A stretch of 64,000 nt of DNA from Microbacterium sp. CBA3102 (GTDB taxonomy: Bacteria; Actinomycetota; Actinomycetes; Actinomycetales; Microbacteriaceae), in the NCBI RefSeq assembly GCF_007954505.1, contig NZ_CP042412.1:1674001-1738000 (forward strand). The letters run 5' to 3'. Shown here in pieces: positions 27,175 through 35,265 of this stretch. Each line of letters starts with the position of its first letter. The first letter of the stretch is position 1. A program made the translations under genes and the position numbers. The notes beneath the pieces were generated by a model. That model searched no databases and was not told the origin of the DNA. It saw only the letters and a program-made list of their open reading frames with translations.

Positions 27175-28575
27175 ATGCATCTTGTAGCGATCGGCGGAAG
27201 CGACGCCGGAATCTCCACCGCCCTCCGGGCCCGCGAACTCGACCCGTCCGTCGACGTCACCGTCGTGGTAGCCGATGCGTATCCGAACTTCTCGATCTGC
27301 GGCATCCCGTACTACTTCTCCCGCGAGGTGCAGCCCTGGCAGTCGCTCGCCCACCGCACCCACGCGGATCTCGAAGCCACCGGCATGAACCTCCGTCTGG
27401 ACACCCTCGCCACGGGTATCGACGTCGACAGCCGACGACTCACGGTCCGCGACGCGCACGGCAGCGAATCGACCATCGCGTACGACGAACTCATGGTCGG
27501 CACCGGAGCATCCCCGTCAATCGCCGGCATCGCAGGCCTCGACCAGCTCGGCCCCGACGACGGCGTGCACCTGCTGCACTCGATGGGCGACACCTTCGCG
27601 CTCGAGAAGTACCTCGACGACCATCAGCCCGAGACGGCAATCATCGTCGGAGCCGGCTACGTCGGCCTCGAAATGGCCGAAGCGCTCACCGTGCGGGGCC
27701 TCCAGGTCACCCAGCTGCAGCGCGGCCCCGAAGTCCTCTCCACCCTCGATCCCGAACTCGGCTCCCTCGTCCACGACGAACTCACCCGACACGGCGTCGA
27801 CGTCCTCACCGGCACGCGCGTCGAAGCCGTCGCCTGTGAAGCCGGACGGATCGCCGTCACCGGCACCCGTGACGGCGAAGCATTCTCCCGCACCGCTGAC
27901 GTGGTCCTCGTCGTCGTCGGCGTGCGACCCAACACCAGCCTCCTCACCGCAGCCGGCGCAACCACGGGAGCGGGCGGCGCTGTCGTCGTCGACGAACAGA
28001 TGCGCACCGGCCTGCCGAACGTGTGGGCGGCCGGCGACGGGGTGGTCACCCATCACCGCCTGCTCGGCGTCACATACCTTCCTCTCGGCACCACGGCGCA
28101 TAAGCAAGGGCGCGTCGCAGGGGAGAACGCGATCGGCGGCGACACCCGATTCGCTGGGAGCCTCGGCACGCAGGTCGTGAAGGTCTTCGACGTCGTGGCC
28201 GCACGCACGGGGCTCCGCGACCACGAAGCCACAGCCGCCAGCTTCGCCCCGCACAGTCACACCGCGATCGCGGACGACCACAAGCGGTACTACCCGGGCG
28301 CCACGCCCATCAGCATCCGCATCACCGGAGACACCAACGACGGCCGTCTGCTCGGCGCGCAGCTCGTCGGCACCCGCGGTGCCGAAATCTCCAAGCGCGT
28401 CGACACCTACGCCACGGCTCTGCACCACGGCATGACTGTCGCGGCGATGAGTGACCTCGACCTGTCGTACACGCCCCCGCTCGGCTCACCGTGGGACGCC
28501 GTGCAGGTCGCAACCCAGGCGTGGGAGCGGGAAACGCGCCGGTCGGCATCTGCGCTGCGACAGCCTGCTGCTTAG
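27175..28575 (+). CDS. FAD/NAD(P) disulfide oxidoreductase-like protein of the ars operon
   Basis: 466 residues. Two Rossmann dinucleotide folds (N-terminal VAIGGSDAGISTALRA with a weakened GxGxxG, and IIVGAGYVGLEMAEAL near 155) and a C-terminal dimerisation domain. NFSICGIPYY holds the redox Cys of the CoA-disulfide reductase/NADH oxidase group. ATG 27175 follows AAAGG; the frame is open upstream only as a shadow of aqpS. In this operon it may recycle thiols for arsenate reduction or act on an arsenic substrate; which is unknown. Confidence 0.82.
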   Translation: MHLVAIGGSDAGISTALRARELDPSVDVTVVVADAYPNFSICGIPYYFSREVQPWQSLAHRTHADLEATGMNLRLDTLATGIDVDSRRLTVRDAHGSESTIAYDELMVGTGASPSIAGIAGLDQLGPDDGVHLLHSMGDTFALEKYLDDHQPETAIIVGAGYVGLEMAEALTVRGLQVTQLQRGPEVLSTLDPELGSLVHDELTRHGVDVLTGTRVEAVACEAGRIAVTGTRDGEAFSRTADVVLVVVGVRPNTSLLTAAGATTGAGGAVVVDEQMRTGLPNVWAAGDGVVTHHRLLGVTYLPLGTTAHKQGRVAGENAIGGDTRFAGSLGTQVVKVFDVVAARTGLRDHEATAASFAPHSHTAIADDHKRYYPGATPISIRITGDTNDGRLLGAQLVGTRGAEISKRVDTYATALHHGMTVAAMSDLDLSYTPPLGSPWDAVQVATQAWERETRRSASALRQPAA

Positions 28576-28671
28576 GATCGCTCTGACGTGGGGATACTCC
28601 GGGCCCACCAACGACGCTGGAAGCCTTACTCGAGTCCTCTTTCGACGATCGCGATTGGTCACCGATGGCTG

Positions 28672-28697
28672 TATAGTTCAGTACGTGCTGACTATTG
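28672..28697 (+). promoter_or_regulatory. Leaderless promoter and CmtR-type operator, copy 1
   Basis: TATAGT (28672-28677) lies seven bases before the GTG start, so the message has no leader. Arms ATAGTTCAG and CTGACTAT form an inverted repeat across the -10 and start codon, where an ArsR/SmtB repressor would block transcription. The -35 is not evident. The second cassette has the same arrangement. Confidence 0.6.
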
Positions 28698-29044
28698 CTT
28701 CCCGTATCGATGTAATGAACCGGCTTGGCCGGGCGATGGCCGATCCGACGCGCTCCCGGATCCTGATGACCCTGCTCCAGGGGCCCAGCTATCCGGCCGT
28801 CCTCTCGCGCGATCTGGTACTCACTCGTTCGAACGTGTCGAACCACCTGACGTGCCTGCGCGATTGCGGAATCGTCGTCGCGGAACCAGAAGGCCGCCAG
28901 ACTCGCTATGAGATCGCCGATCCGCACCTCGCTGCTGCCCTCATTGCGCTGGTGGATGTGACGCTGGCTGTGGATGAGCACGCGCCGTGCGTGGACTCAG
29001 CGTGTACGGTGGCCGGTTGCTGTGCGACGGGGGTGGACGCGTGA
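28685..29044 (+). CDS. cmtR: CmtR/CadC-type ArsR-family metal sensor, copy 1
   Basis: 119 residues, GTG start without a leader. A winged helix (LTRSNVSNHLTCLRDCGIV) is followed by DPHLAAALIALVD and a Cys-rich tail CVDSACTVAGCC. The CLRDC cysteines plus tail cysteines are the Cd/Pb ligand pattern of mycobacterial CmtR (C57, C61, C102). Represses the downstream ATPase/cadD/lspA genes and is released by Cd(II) or Pb(II). Overlaps the next gene by four bases (GTGA). Confidence 0.88.
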   Translation: MLTIASRIDVMNRLGRAMADPTRSRILMTLLQGPSYPAVLSRDLVLTRSNVSNHLTCLRDCGIVVAEPEGRQTRYEIADPHLAAALIALVDVTLAVDEHAPCVDSACTVAGCCATGVDA

Positions 29045-30951
29045 GCGCGGCGTGTGGCTGCGAGCACGAGCCTGCCAGCGCGGTGGAAGAGGAAATCGAA
29101 GAGGCCGAGCGCCCCTGGTGGAAAGACCGCGGAGTTCTGGTGCCGGTTTTCTCCGGGGTCGCGTTCCTGGCCGGCCTGATCTTGGAGTGGTCTGGCCAGG
29201 AGATCCCCGCGCTGGTGCTGTTCTGGGTCGGTCTGCTGCTGGGTGCCTCGACGTTTACGCCGGGAGCGGTTCGAAAGCTGTTCAAGGGCAAGCTGGGCAT
29301 CGGTCTGCTGATGACGATCAGCGCCATCGGTGCAGTCATCCTCGGCTACGTGGAGGAGGCCGCAGCTCTCGCGTTCCTGTACTCGATCGCTGAGGCGCTC
29401 GAGGACAAGGCGATGGACCGTGCCCGCGGCGGCCTGCGCGCACTGCTCAAGCTCGTACCGGAAACAGCCACGATCCTGCAGGGCGACACTACTGTGCAGG
29501 TGCAGGCGAGAGAGCTGACGGTCGGCCAGGTCATGGTGGTCCGGCCGGGCGAGCGGATCGCGACCGATGGGGTCGTGCGTTCTGGTCGCTCGAGCCTGGA
29601 TACCTCGGCGATCACCGGCGAATCGATCCCGGTAGAGGTGGAGCCCGGCGATGCGGTGTCGGCGGGTGCGATCAACAGTGCCGGTGCGCTGGAGGTCGAG
29701 ACGACGGCTGCTGGCACCGACAACTCGCTCACTACGATCGTGGAGCTGGTAGAGAAAGCGCAGACAGAGAAGGGCGAGCGTGCTCGTCTCGCGGACAGGA
29801 TCGCCCGCCCGCTGGTGCCCGGTGTTCTGATCCTCGCGGCGCTCGTCGCGATCATCGGGTCGCTGCTGGGCGATCCAGAGGTGTGGATCACCCGCGCGCT
29901 TGTCGTGCTGGTCGCGGCTTCTCCGTGTGCACTCGCAATCTCGGTGCCACTCACGGTCGTCGCCGCGATCGGCGCCGCAAGCAAGTTCGGCGTGATCATC
30001 AAGTCCGGTGCCGTCTTCGAGCGCTTCGGCACCGTCCGGCACGTTGCCCTCGACAAGACCGGCACCCTCACCCGCAACGAGCCCATCGTTACCGCTGTCC
30101 TCACCGCAGATGGCGTGTCGGAGGCTCAGGCGCTGGCGTGGGCGGCAGCGCTGGAGCAGCACAGCACGCATCCTCTCGCTGCCGCGATCACGGCGGCCGC
30201 TCCGGGTGTCACAGCCGCTGCGGACGTGACCGAGCGGGCTGGTCACGGCATTGACGGCACGGTCGACGACTCGAGAATCACTGTGGGAAGCCCCCGCTGG
30301 CTGGACGCCGGCGCGCTCGGGGATCGGGTCGCGGAGCTCGAAGAGCAGGGCATGACCGTCGTGATCGTGCATCGTGACGGGACGCCGGTCGCCGCGATCG
30401 GCGTCCGTGACGAGCTGCGCCCAGAAGTCCCCGAGGTGGTCCGAACGCTCACCGGCCAGGGCGTCGGCGTGACGATGCTCACCGGCGACAACGCCCGGAC
30501 TGCCCGTGCGCTTGGTGCGCAGGCCGGGATCAGTGACGTGCGAGCCGAGTTGCGTCCGGAGGACAAGGCGACCGCGATCGCGGAGTTGTCGAATGTAGGG
30601 CCGGTCGCGATGATCGGTGACGGAATCAATGATGCCCCGGCTCTCGCCGGCGCAGACATCGGCATCGCGATGGGCGCGACCGGCTCCGACGCAGCGATCG
30701 AATCCGCCGACGTCGCGTTCACCGGTCACGATCTGCGTCTGATCCCGCGCGCGTTTGACCACGCCCGACGGGGACGACGGATCATCAACCAGAACATCAT
30801 CCTGTCGCTGCTGATCATCACCGCACTGCTCCCGCTCGCGCTCTTCGGTGTCCTCGGGCTCGCGGCGGTCGTCCTGGTCCACGAGGTCGCCGAGGTCATC
30901 GTTATTCTCAACGGCCTGCGCGCCGCCCGCACTCCGCGAGTGAAGAGCTGA
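29041..30951 (+). CDS. cadA: P1B-type metal-exporting ATPase, copy 1
   Basis: 636 residues. N-terminal short metal-ligand tail (CGCEHE) instead of a full HMA domain. Actuator motif TGES, membrane metal-site motif ASPCALAIS, phosphorylation loop DKTGTLT, HP at STHPLA, MLTGDN and GDGINDAPAL. The last membrane helix has VHEVAEVIVILNGLR. SPC plus HE in place of CPC suggests the P1B-4 branch (Co/Zn/Cd), though the operon context (CmtR, CadD) points to Cd/Zn/Pb. The stop overlaps the cadD start by one base. Confidence 0.88.
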   Translation: MSAACGCEHEPASAVEEEIEEAERPWWKDRGVLVPVFSGVAFLAGLILEWSGQEIPALVLFWVGLLLGASTFTPGAVRKLFKGKLGIGLLMTISAIGAVILGYVEEAAALAFLYSIAEALEDKAMDRARGGLRALLKLVPETATILQGDTTVQVQARELTVGQVMVVRPGERIATDGVVRSGRSSLDTSAITGESIPVEVEPGDAVSAGAINSAGALEVETTAAGTDNSLTTIVELVEKAQTEKGERARLADRIARPLVPGVLILAALVAIIGSLLGDPEVWITRALVVLVAASPCALAISVPLTVVAAIGAASKFGVIIKSGAVFERFGTVRHVALDKTGTLTRNEPIVTAVLTADGVSEAQALAWAAALEQHSTHPLAAAITAAAPGVTAAADVTERAGHGIDGTVDDSRITVGSPRWLDAGALGDRVAELEEQGMTVVIVHRDGTPVAAIGVRDELRPEVPEVVRTLTGQGVGVTMLTGDNARTARALGAQAGISDVRAELRPEDKATAIAELSNVGPVAMIGDGINDAPALAGADIGIAMGATGSDAAIESADVAFTGHDLRLIPRAFDHARRGRRIINQNIILSLLIITALLPLALFGVLGLAAVVLVHEVAEVIVILNGLRAARTPRVKS

Positions 30952-31559
30952 TGCTCGCGACCATCGGATCAGCGATCGGCCTGTTCGCTGCGACCAACAT
31001 CGATGACATTGTCGTGCTCACCGTGCTGTTCCTCGCTTCCAGCCGAGGAAAGCCGCGACCGTGGCAGATCGTCGCAGGCCAGTACTTCGGGTTCATCACC
31101 CTCGTCGTGATCAGCGTGATCGCCGCGCTCGGCCTCACGATCGTCCCGGACGAGTGGGTGGGCTTCCTCGGGCTGATCCCGCTCGGCATCGGCATCTGGA
31201 CGCTCGTACGTGGCTTGCGTCGAAACGGTGATGACGATGATGATGACGCCAAGATCACCGCGGTCGGGTTGTGGGGCGTCGCCGGGATCACGATCGCCAA
31301 CGGGGCCGACAACATCTCCCTTTACACGCCGATCTTCCGCACCAGCGCGCCCGGCGACGTCGTCGTCATGATCGTCGTGTTCCTCATCCTCGTCGCCGTC
31401 TGGTGCGCTGCCGGACGGCTGATCGGCACCAACAAGGCCGTCACCGAGGGGCTGGAACGAGTCGAGCACTGGCTCGTACCGGCCGTATTCATCGGTCTCG
31501 GGCTGTTCATACTGATCGAATCCGGCGTCATCGTTCGCCTGATTGAGGTCCTCGGATGA
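30951..31559 (+). CDS. cadD: CadD-family cadmium resistance transporter, copy 1
   Basis: 202 residues, five to six membrane helices, with the family's N-terminal NIDDIVVLTVLF and the ANGADNISLYTPIF repeat. An acidic run (DDDDDD) follows helix 3. CadD proteins confer cadmium resistance in Gram-positive bacteria, probably by export. Its start overlaps the ATPase stop and its own stop overlaps lspA. Confidence 0.88.
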   Translation: MLATIGSAIGLFAATNIDDIVVLTVLFLASSRGKPRPWQIVAGQYFGFITLVVISVIAALGLTIVPDEWVGFLGLIPLGIGIWTLVRGLRRNGDDDDDDAKITAVGLWGVAGITIANGADNISLYTPIFRTSAPGDVVVMIVVFLILVAVWCAAGRLIGTNKAVTEGLERVEHWLVPAVFIGLGLFILIESGVIVRLIEVLG

Positions 31560-32089
31560 TGTCGTCCGAGGCCGAAGCTCGCCCGTCTATTGCGCGAAAA
31601 GTGCCGTCGGCGCCGCGCTGGCAACTCACGGTTGGAGCGCTCCTGATCGCCGTGTTCGTCGTCCTGATCGATCAGGGAACGAAAGTGTGGGCGGTAGCGA
31701 CTCTCACGGAGCGCGAGCGCATCCCGCTGGCGGGCGACCTGCTGGGCCTGCAGCTTGCGTACAACCCTGGTGCCGCCTTCTCCTTCGGCGAAGACTTCAC
31801 CTGGGTGTTCGCGCTGCTCGCTGTCGCCGCCACCGTTACAGCGATCGTGTTCGCGTTTCGAGTTCAACGCCTGGGATGGGCGATCATCATCGGCGCGCTC
31901 GGAGGAGCCGCAGCATCACACGCAGGCGACCGTCTCTTCCGAGATCCCGGGTTCGCCCGCGGACACGTCGTGGACTTCCTCGCCTACGGGAACTGGTTCA
32001 TCGGAAATGTCGCGGACATTGTGATCTTCGCTGCTGCGATCGCCGGAGCGTTCCTTATGATCCGCGGCGGCGATGAGACCCAAGAATGA
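31556..32089 (+). CDS. lspA: Signal peptidase II-like protein of the cad cassette, copy 1
   Basis: 177 residues, four membrane helices. LIDQGTK and YNPGAAFS are LspA motifs; the catalytic aspartates appear in HAGDRLF and IGNVAD. The usual G-N-x-x-D-R of motif C is replaced by S-H-A-G-D-R here and in the other cad-linked copy, while the LspA at 50097 keeps GNLID. LspA removes lipoprotein signal peptides; its presence next to metal ATPase genes is recurrent in bacteria but the reason is unclear. Two start ATGs (31556, 31559) are possible. Confidence 0.85.
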   Translation: MMSSEAEARPSIARKVPSAPRWQLTVGALLIAVFVVLIDQGTKVWAVATLTERERIPLAGDLLGLQLAYNPGAAFSFGEDFTWVFALLAVAATVTAIVFAFRVQRLGWAIIIGALGGAAASHAGDRLFRDPGFARGHVVDFLAYGNWFIGNVADIVIFAAAIAGAFLMIRGGDETQE

Positions 32090-32174
32090 GACGTCTAGGG
32101 CAGCCGCTAATGCGCGGATGCGGTAGGAGGGCTGATTGCGGCGGCAGGACGCGAGAGGGTTCGAACACTCGAGG

Positions 32175-32826
32175 TCAACGGTTGGTCGCCTCGTCGAGTG
32201 CGTTAGTCAGGTCGCTGAGCTGAGTGAGTTCAAGCTTCTCGCCATCCAGGAAAAATGATGGCGTGCCGCTGACCCCAAGATACTGTCCATCGTTGAAGTC
32301 AGCTTCGACTCTCTCCCTAGTCGCCGGGGCGGCTACAGCCGCGTCATAGGCACCCAAATCCAACCCGAGGTCCTCCGCGAAGGTATGGAACAGGTCCGCT
32401 CGCGAGGTCTGCTGTTCGCCCCACTGAGTCTGCGTTTCGAACAGGCGCTGATACATCTCCTCGAACTTCCCCTGCTCGGACGCGGCTTCCGCAGCCAGGG
32501 CGGCGTTCATCGAATTGAAGTGTCCGGGGGGGGTAGTAGCGAACGACGTAGTTGATTCCACCCTCGTACTGTTCGCGGATCTGCTCGACGACCGGATAGA
32601 ACGCACCGCACGCTTCGCACTCGAAGTCGAGGAACTCAACCAGCGTCGGAGCGTCTGGCCCGGCCGCGTCGAGCACATGCGAATCCGCACGGGTACCAGG
32701 CAGTGCACCTTCTGTGCGGGATTCCGGAGCTGCGGGGCGGGTCATCAGGACGACCACGAGCGCCATAATGGCGAGCACGGTGAGGGTGGAGCCGGTGACG
32801 AGGGCGACCTTGACGGGGGGTTTCAA
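32175..32826 (-). pseudogene. DsbA-like thioredoxin-fold oxidoreductase, frameshifted in a C8 tract
   Basis: Start TTG 32826 after GGAG. An N-terminal membrane anchor, the CEAC active site and a helical insertion follow the family pattern of the intact paralogue at 53193. The reading frame changes at a run of eight G on the plus strand (32526-32533); one base fewer would join RYYPP to GHFNSMNAALA, matching the paralogue. Everything after the shift is well conserved, so this is either recent decay, a sequencing error or a length-variable tract that switches the gene on and off. Confidence 0.75.
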
Positions 32827-32925
32827 GACGGATGCTCCAGATCGGTGGCGGGCGTCGCCAAGGTAGGGAGGTTTAGAAGAGGGCGAGTAGGGGCGTCTCG
32901 TTCATTGCATCGAGACGAAAGCAAA

Positions 32926-32946
32926 AGTCAGCACACGCTGACTGTA
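32926..32946 (-). promoter_or_regulatory. CmtR-type operator and cmtR start remnant upstream of dsbA
   Basis: AGTCAGC-ACAC-GCTGACT (32926-32943) is a perfect 7-bp-arm palindrome. With TACAGT (32946-32941, minus strand) and GTGCTGACTTTTGCTTTCG following, it matches the leaderless promoter and first codons of cmtR with a small deletion. The dsbA-like gene therefore seems to sit behind a captured CmtR-regulated promoter, or next to a cmtR relic. Confidence 0.55.
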
Positions 32947-32959
32947 CAGGGACTGCTGA

Positions 32960-33124
32960 CTAACTCTCCTGGTGATCCGGTGGATGGTCGCGTCGCAGAC
33001 GAAGCGCAACCCACCAGCCGCACCGGCGACAGATGAACACCCCGCGCTTCCCAAGGGCATGCAATTTCCTTCGGGGCAACGATCGCCCGCAACACGTACA
33101 TGTCTCGTCTGACTCAGCGGCCAC
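32960..33124 (-). CDS. Small CxxC zinc-ribbon protein, copy 1
   Basis: 54 residues from a GTG at 33124 inside the end of the preceding gene (11-bp overlap). Two CxxC pairs (CTCCGRSLPRRKLH and FICRRCGWWVALR) should hold one zinc. The orthologous copy at 59098 has the same overlap and an ATG, which supports this start. Basic residues suggest nucleic-acid contact. Function unknown. Confidence 0.7.
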   Translation of the reverse strand: MAAESDETCTCCGRSLPRRKLHALGKRGVFICRRCGWWVALRLRRDHPPDHQES

Positions 33125-33431
33125 GAGTGATGATCGCCTCCCGGATCTGATCAACCGTCGGCGTACCTGCCACGCCCGCGGGTGTCGCGTAGACGCGACA
33201 CGCTAAGGCGACGCTGTGATCCGCGCCGGGGAACAGATCCTTCCCGTTCAGTGTGATCGTGGGAGACCCGGCAAAGGGAACCGCAGCGGCATCCTCCTCC
33301 GTGCGGATGAGTCGATAGCGCAACGGCGTGGCCCCATGGCCTGTCTCCCGAAGCGCCTCGGCAACATTGTGGCCCGCGGCGATCCAGCTGGGACAGCCCG
33401 CGATATGCAATAACTCAATCTCCATGATCAC
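33114..33431 (-). CDS. Thioredoxin-fold GCPSW protein, copy 1
   Basis: 105 residues. IELLHIAGCPSW starts a thioredoxin-like beta-alpha unit with a single cysteine; GSPTITLNGKDLFPG and the CRVY segment complete the fold. Proteins of this type are often annotated as alkylmercury-lyase-like, but the MerB catalytic cysteines are not apparent, so a thiol or metal-binding role is safer. GTG 33431 lies six bases after GGAGG. It is duplicated at 59240 with the same downstream partner. Confidence 0.7.
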   Translation of the reverse strand: MIMEIELLHIAGCPSWIAAGHNVAEALRETGHGATPLRYRLIRTEEDAAAVPFAGSPTITLNGKDLFPGADHSVALACRVYATPAGVAGTPTVDQIREAIITRGR

Positions 33432-33547
33432 AAGGATCCTCCCATCTGCTGCTGACCGCGCAGCATCGCCGGGGGCCTACGCTTCAATCTTTTGTAACGA
33501 TCGGCTATGGCAAGGCAGCGGTCGTCGTCAACCAGGTGCGCGACCAG

Positions 33548-33641
33548 CCGAAAACGATCGTTTCCGGCGAGCTCGCGTCGCACGTCATCGTACGCCCGCC
33601 GTTAACGTTCGCCGGTATCTGCTTTCGGTAGACGTTTCCGG
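33548..33641 (+). repeat. Res-like site A
   Basis: Palindrome CCGAAAACGATCGTTTCCGG (33548-33567), then about 31 bp further CCGTTAACGTTCGCCGG (33599-33615) and a third part with CTTTCGG and GTTTCCGG (to 33641). The layout, a symmetrical site I with two accessory sites on one side, resembles serine-resolvase res sites. It overlaps the 3' end of the next gene by about 40 bp. Confidence 0.55.
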
Positions 33642-33856
33642 CGTTCAGGTAGCTGATCTTGCTCGTCGTCCGTCGATGCGAGTTGGCGTGGTTGGTTTCG
33701 TTCCGCGCGGAGTTGTTGCTCGATCTTGGCGTGTGCTTTTCGTTCGTTGCGGTCGGCTCTGATGATGGACCGCAGGACGAACCAGAATGCTGCGACGACG
33801 GCGATCGTGGGGATGACGGACCAAAAGGCGTTGGTCCAGTAGTCATTGAGATTCAT
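33602..33856 (-). CDS. Small membrane protein of the copper region
   Basis: 84 residues; ATG 33856 follows GGGAGG. One membrane helix (FWSVIPTIAVVAAFWFVL) and a charged cytoplasmic tail rich in Arg/Lys/Glu. It resembles the small membrane proteins that accompany actinobacterial copper genes but has no assigned function. Its start overlaps the stop of the preceding gene. Confidence 0.65.
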   Translation of the reverse strand: MNLNDYWTNAFWSVIPTIAVVAAFWFVLRSIIRADRNERKAHAKIEQQLRAERNQPRQLASTDDEQDQLPERRKRLPKADTGER

Positions 33857-34136
33857 CCGCGCCTCCCGGGGGCTCACGCAGCACGAGCGCCAGTCCGACG
33901 ATTGCGAGGATGAACGCTGTTTCGTAGCTTCCGAGCGTGTATGCCCAGAGTGACCATTGGTCTGGAACGGTTGTGTCGATGAGGAGATGAGCCGCGATCA
34001 GTGCGACGGCGGCCAGGAGAAGGAAGGCCCCGACACGTACGAGGCGATCGTGACGCCGCTGTGGGGACACGTGGCTGGTGCGCGTGGGAACGTGTGCTGG
34101 TGGACGGTGCCGAGCTGGGTGCAGGTGGCGGGTCAT
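33843..34136 (-). CDS. Two-helix membrane protein
   Basis: 97 residues from the ATG at 34136, chosen because it overlaps the preceding stop as ATGA. A His/Arg/Pro-rich N-terminus (TRHLHPARHRPP) precedes two hydrophobic segments (VGAFLLLAAVALIAAHLL and YETAFILAIVGLALVL). The histidines could bind copper, which would fit the operon, but this is inference. Confidence 0.65.
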   Translation of the reverse strand: MTRHLHPARHRPPAHVPTRTSHVSPQRRHDRLVRVGAFLLLAAVALIAAHLLIDTTVPDQWSLWAYTLGSYETAFILAIVGLALVLREPPGGADESQ

Positions 34137-34249
34137 CTGAATATGGCTCCGATGAGGTAGAAGCTCGCAAGGGCGAGAAGCAAGGCGAGGACTGTGGCGC
34201 ACGCGATGAAGACGGATATGCGGCGGAAGGGATTGCGGCGGGGGACCAT
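34133..34249 (-). CDS. 38-residue single-helix membrane peptide
   Basis: A basic start (MVPRRNPFRRISVF) leads into one hydrophobic helix (TVLALLLALASFYLIGAIF). The stop overlaps the next ATG by four bases and the gene starts 27 bp after the lipoprotein gene, so it fits tightly in the operon. Too short for usual gene callers; support is coupling and amphipathic design. Confidence 0.5.
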   Translation of the reverse strand: MVPRRNPFRRISVFIACATVLALLLALASFYLIGAIFR

Positions 34250-34276
34250 GGGTGGCCGTTCTGGTGGTGGCGTTCT

Positions 34277-35122
34277 CTACCGGGCGGGGGCGAGGATGGT
34301 TGTGTCGTCGGCTGTGATCTGGACGATGCCTCGGTCGTCGACAACGATGAAGCGTTCGTCATCGATCGCGGTGAAGGCCTGAGCGGCCCCTTGAAGCGCG
34401 TCGAGGCGTTGCCATGTTCCTTCGGTGTTCTGTGACCAGAGGGCACCGTCGGTTCCGACTCCTGCGAGCGAGCCATTGGGTTTGGCGTCGAGTGTGTAGA
34501 GCAGTGGGGCGTCGGCGATGGGGGTGAAGGTGGCGCCGTTGTCGGTGCTGAGGAGCAGCCCTTCTTCTGCGGCCGCGTAGAGACCGTCGCCGGTGGCCGC
34601 GAGGTCTGCCGCGGAAAGTGTTGCGCCGCGGGTCCATTCGAGACCGTCGTCCGTGCTGACGAGGAGATCGACGCCATCGGACGCGATCCCGTAAAGAGTG
34701 CCGTCTGGTCCGGCGGTGAGGACATGGAAGTCCGTGCTGCCAGTGAGCGCGAACGGTGACCACGATTCGCCGAAGTCGTCACTACGAATGACACCTAGGT
34801 TCGGGGAGCCGAGCTGTGCGGGTGTCTGTGTGCCCGGGTGTCCGGATGCGAAGAGGGCGTCGTCGAGGACGGTAAAGCCCATCGCATCGAAGTCGTGGCC
34901 TCCGATGGGACCGGCGATCGCACCTTCGGGCGTGAGGGTGAAGAGTCCTCCGTGGGTGGCTACGAAGAGGTCCTCACCGCGGGGGTCAGCGGCAACACCG
35001 TGAATGTGTTGGATAACGGGGGGTACCGCGTTGGCGCCGGGGGCCTGCGGCGCGGCGCAGCCGGTGAGGGCGACGGCTACGAGAGCGATCGCGAAAGCGG
35101 GTAAGGGCGAGTGGCGGTTCAT
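34277..35122 (-). CDS. F510_1955-type glycosylhydrolase-like lipoprotein (BNR/beta-propeller)
   Basis: 281 residues. Signal peptide with lipobox LTGC (Cys22). The mature part has repeated Asp-box-like elements (SDDFGESWSPF, STDDGLEWTRG, STDNGATFTPI), the mark of a beta-propeller. Database members are named F510_1955 family glycosylhydrolase, but no glycosidase active site is evident. It is probably a surface-anchored binding protein. It recurs near actinobacterial copper genes. Confidence 0.8.
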   Translation of the reverse strand: MNRHSPLPAFAIALVAVALTGCAAPQAPGANAVPPVIQHIHGVAADPRGEDLFVATHGGLFTLTPEGAIAGPIGGHDFDAMGFTVLDDALFASGHPGTQTPAQLGSPNLGVIRSDDFGESWSPFALTGSTDFHVLTAGPDGTLYGIASDGVDLLVSTDDGLEWTRGATLSAADLAATGDGLYAAAEEGLLLSTDNGATFTPIADAPLLYTLDAKPNGSLAGVGTDGALWSQNTEGTWQRLDALQGAAQAFTAIDDERFIVVDDRGIVQITADDTTILAPAR

Positions 35123-35226
35123 GAGACTCCGACGTGAAGAAGTGCATGCGGGTGCGCGGCCGGTACGCGAATGAGAGTCGCGACATGGCGCCAGCGCGGT
35201 GGCGTGGGTTACTGCGAGAAGGCCAG

Positions 35227-35259
35227 TTCGGGGGTGCGGGCGAGCGCCGCACCCCCGAA
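35227..35259 (-). terminator. Strong stem-loop after the DUF305 gene
   Basis: A perfect 13-bp stem (35227-35239 with 35247-35259, 7-nt loop) begins seven bases past the DUF305 stop. No T tract follows, so it may terminate weakly or act as a processing barrier between the copper operon and the lipoprotein genes downstream. Confidence 0.6.
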
Positions 35260-35265
35260 GGTGGA

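Noticed and set aside
33114..33431. Alkylmercury lyase (MerB)
   Set aside because: Too short, a single cysteine in GCPSW and no MerB catalytic pair; no merA, merR or merT nearby.
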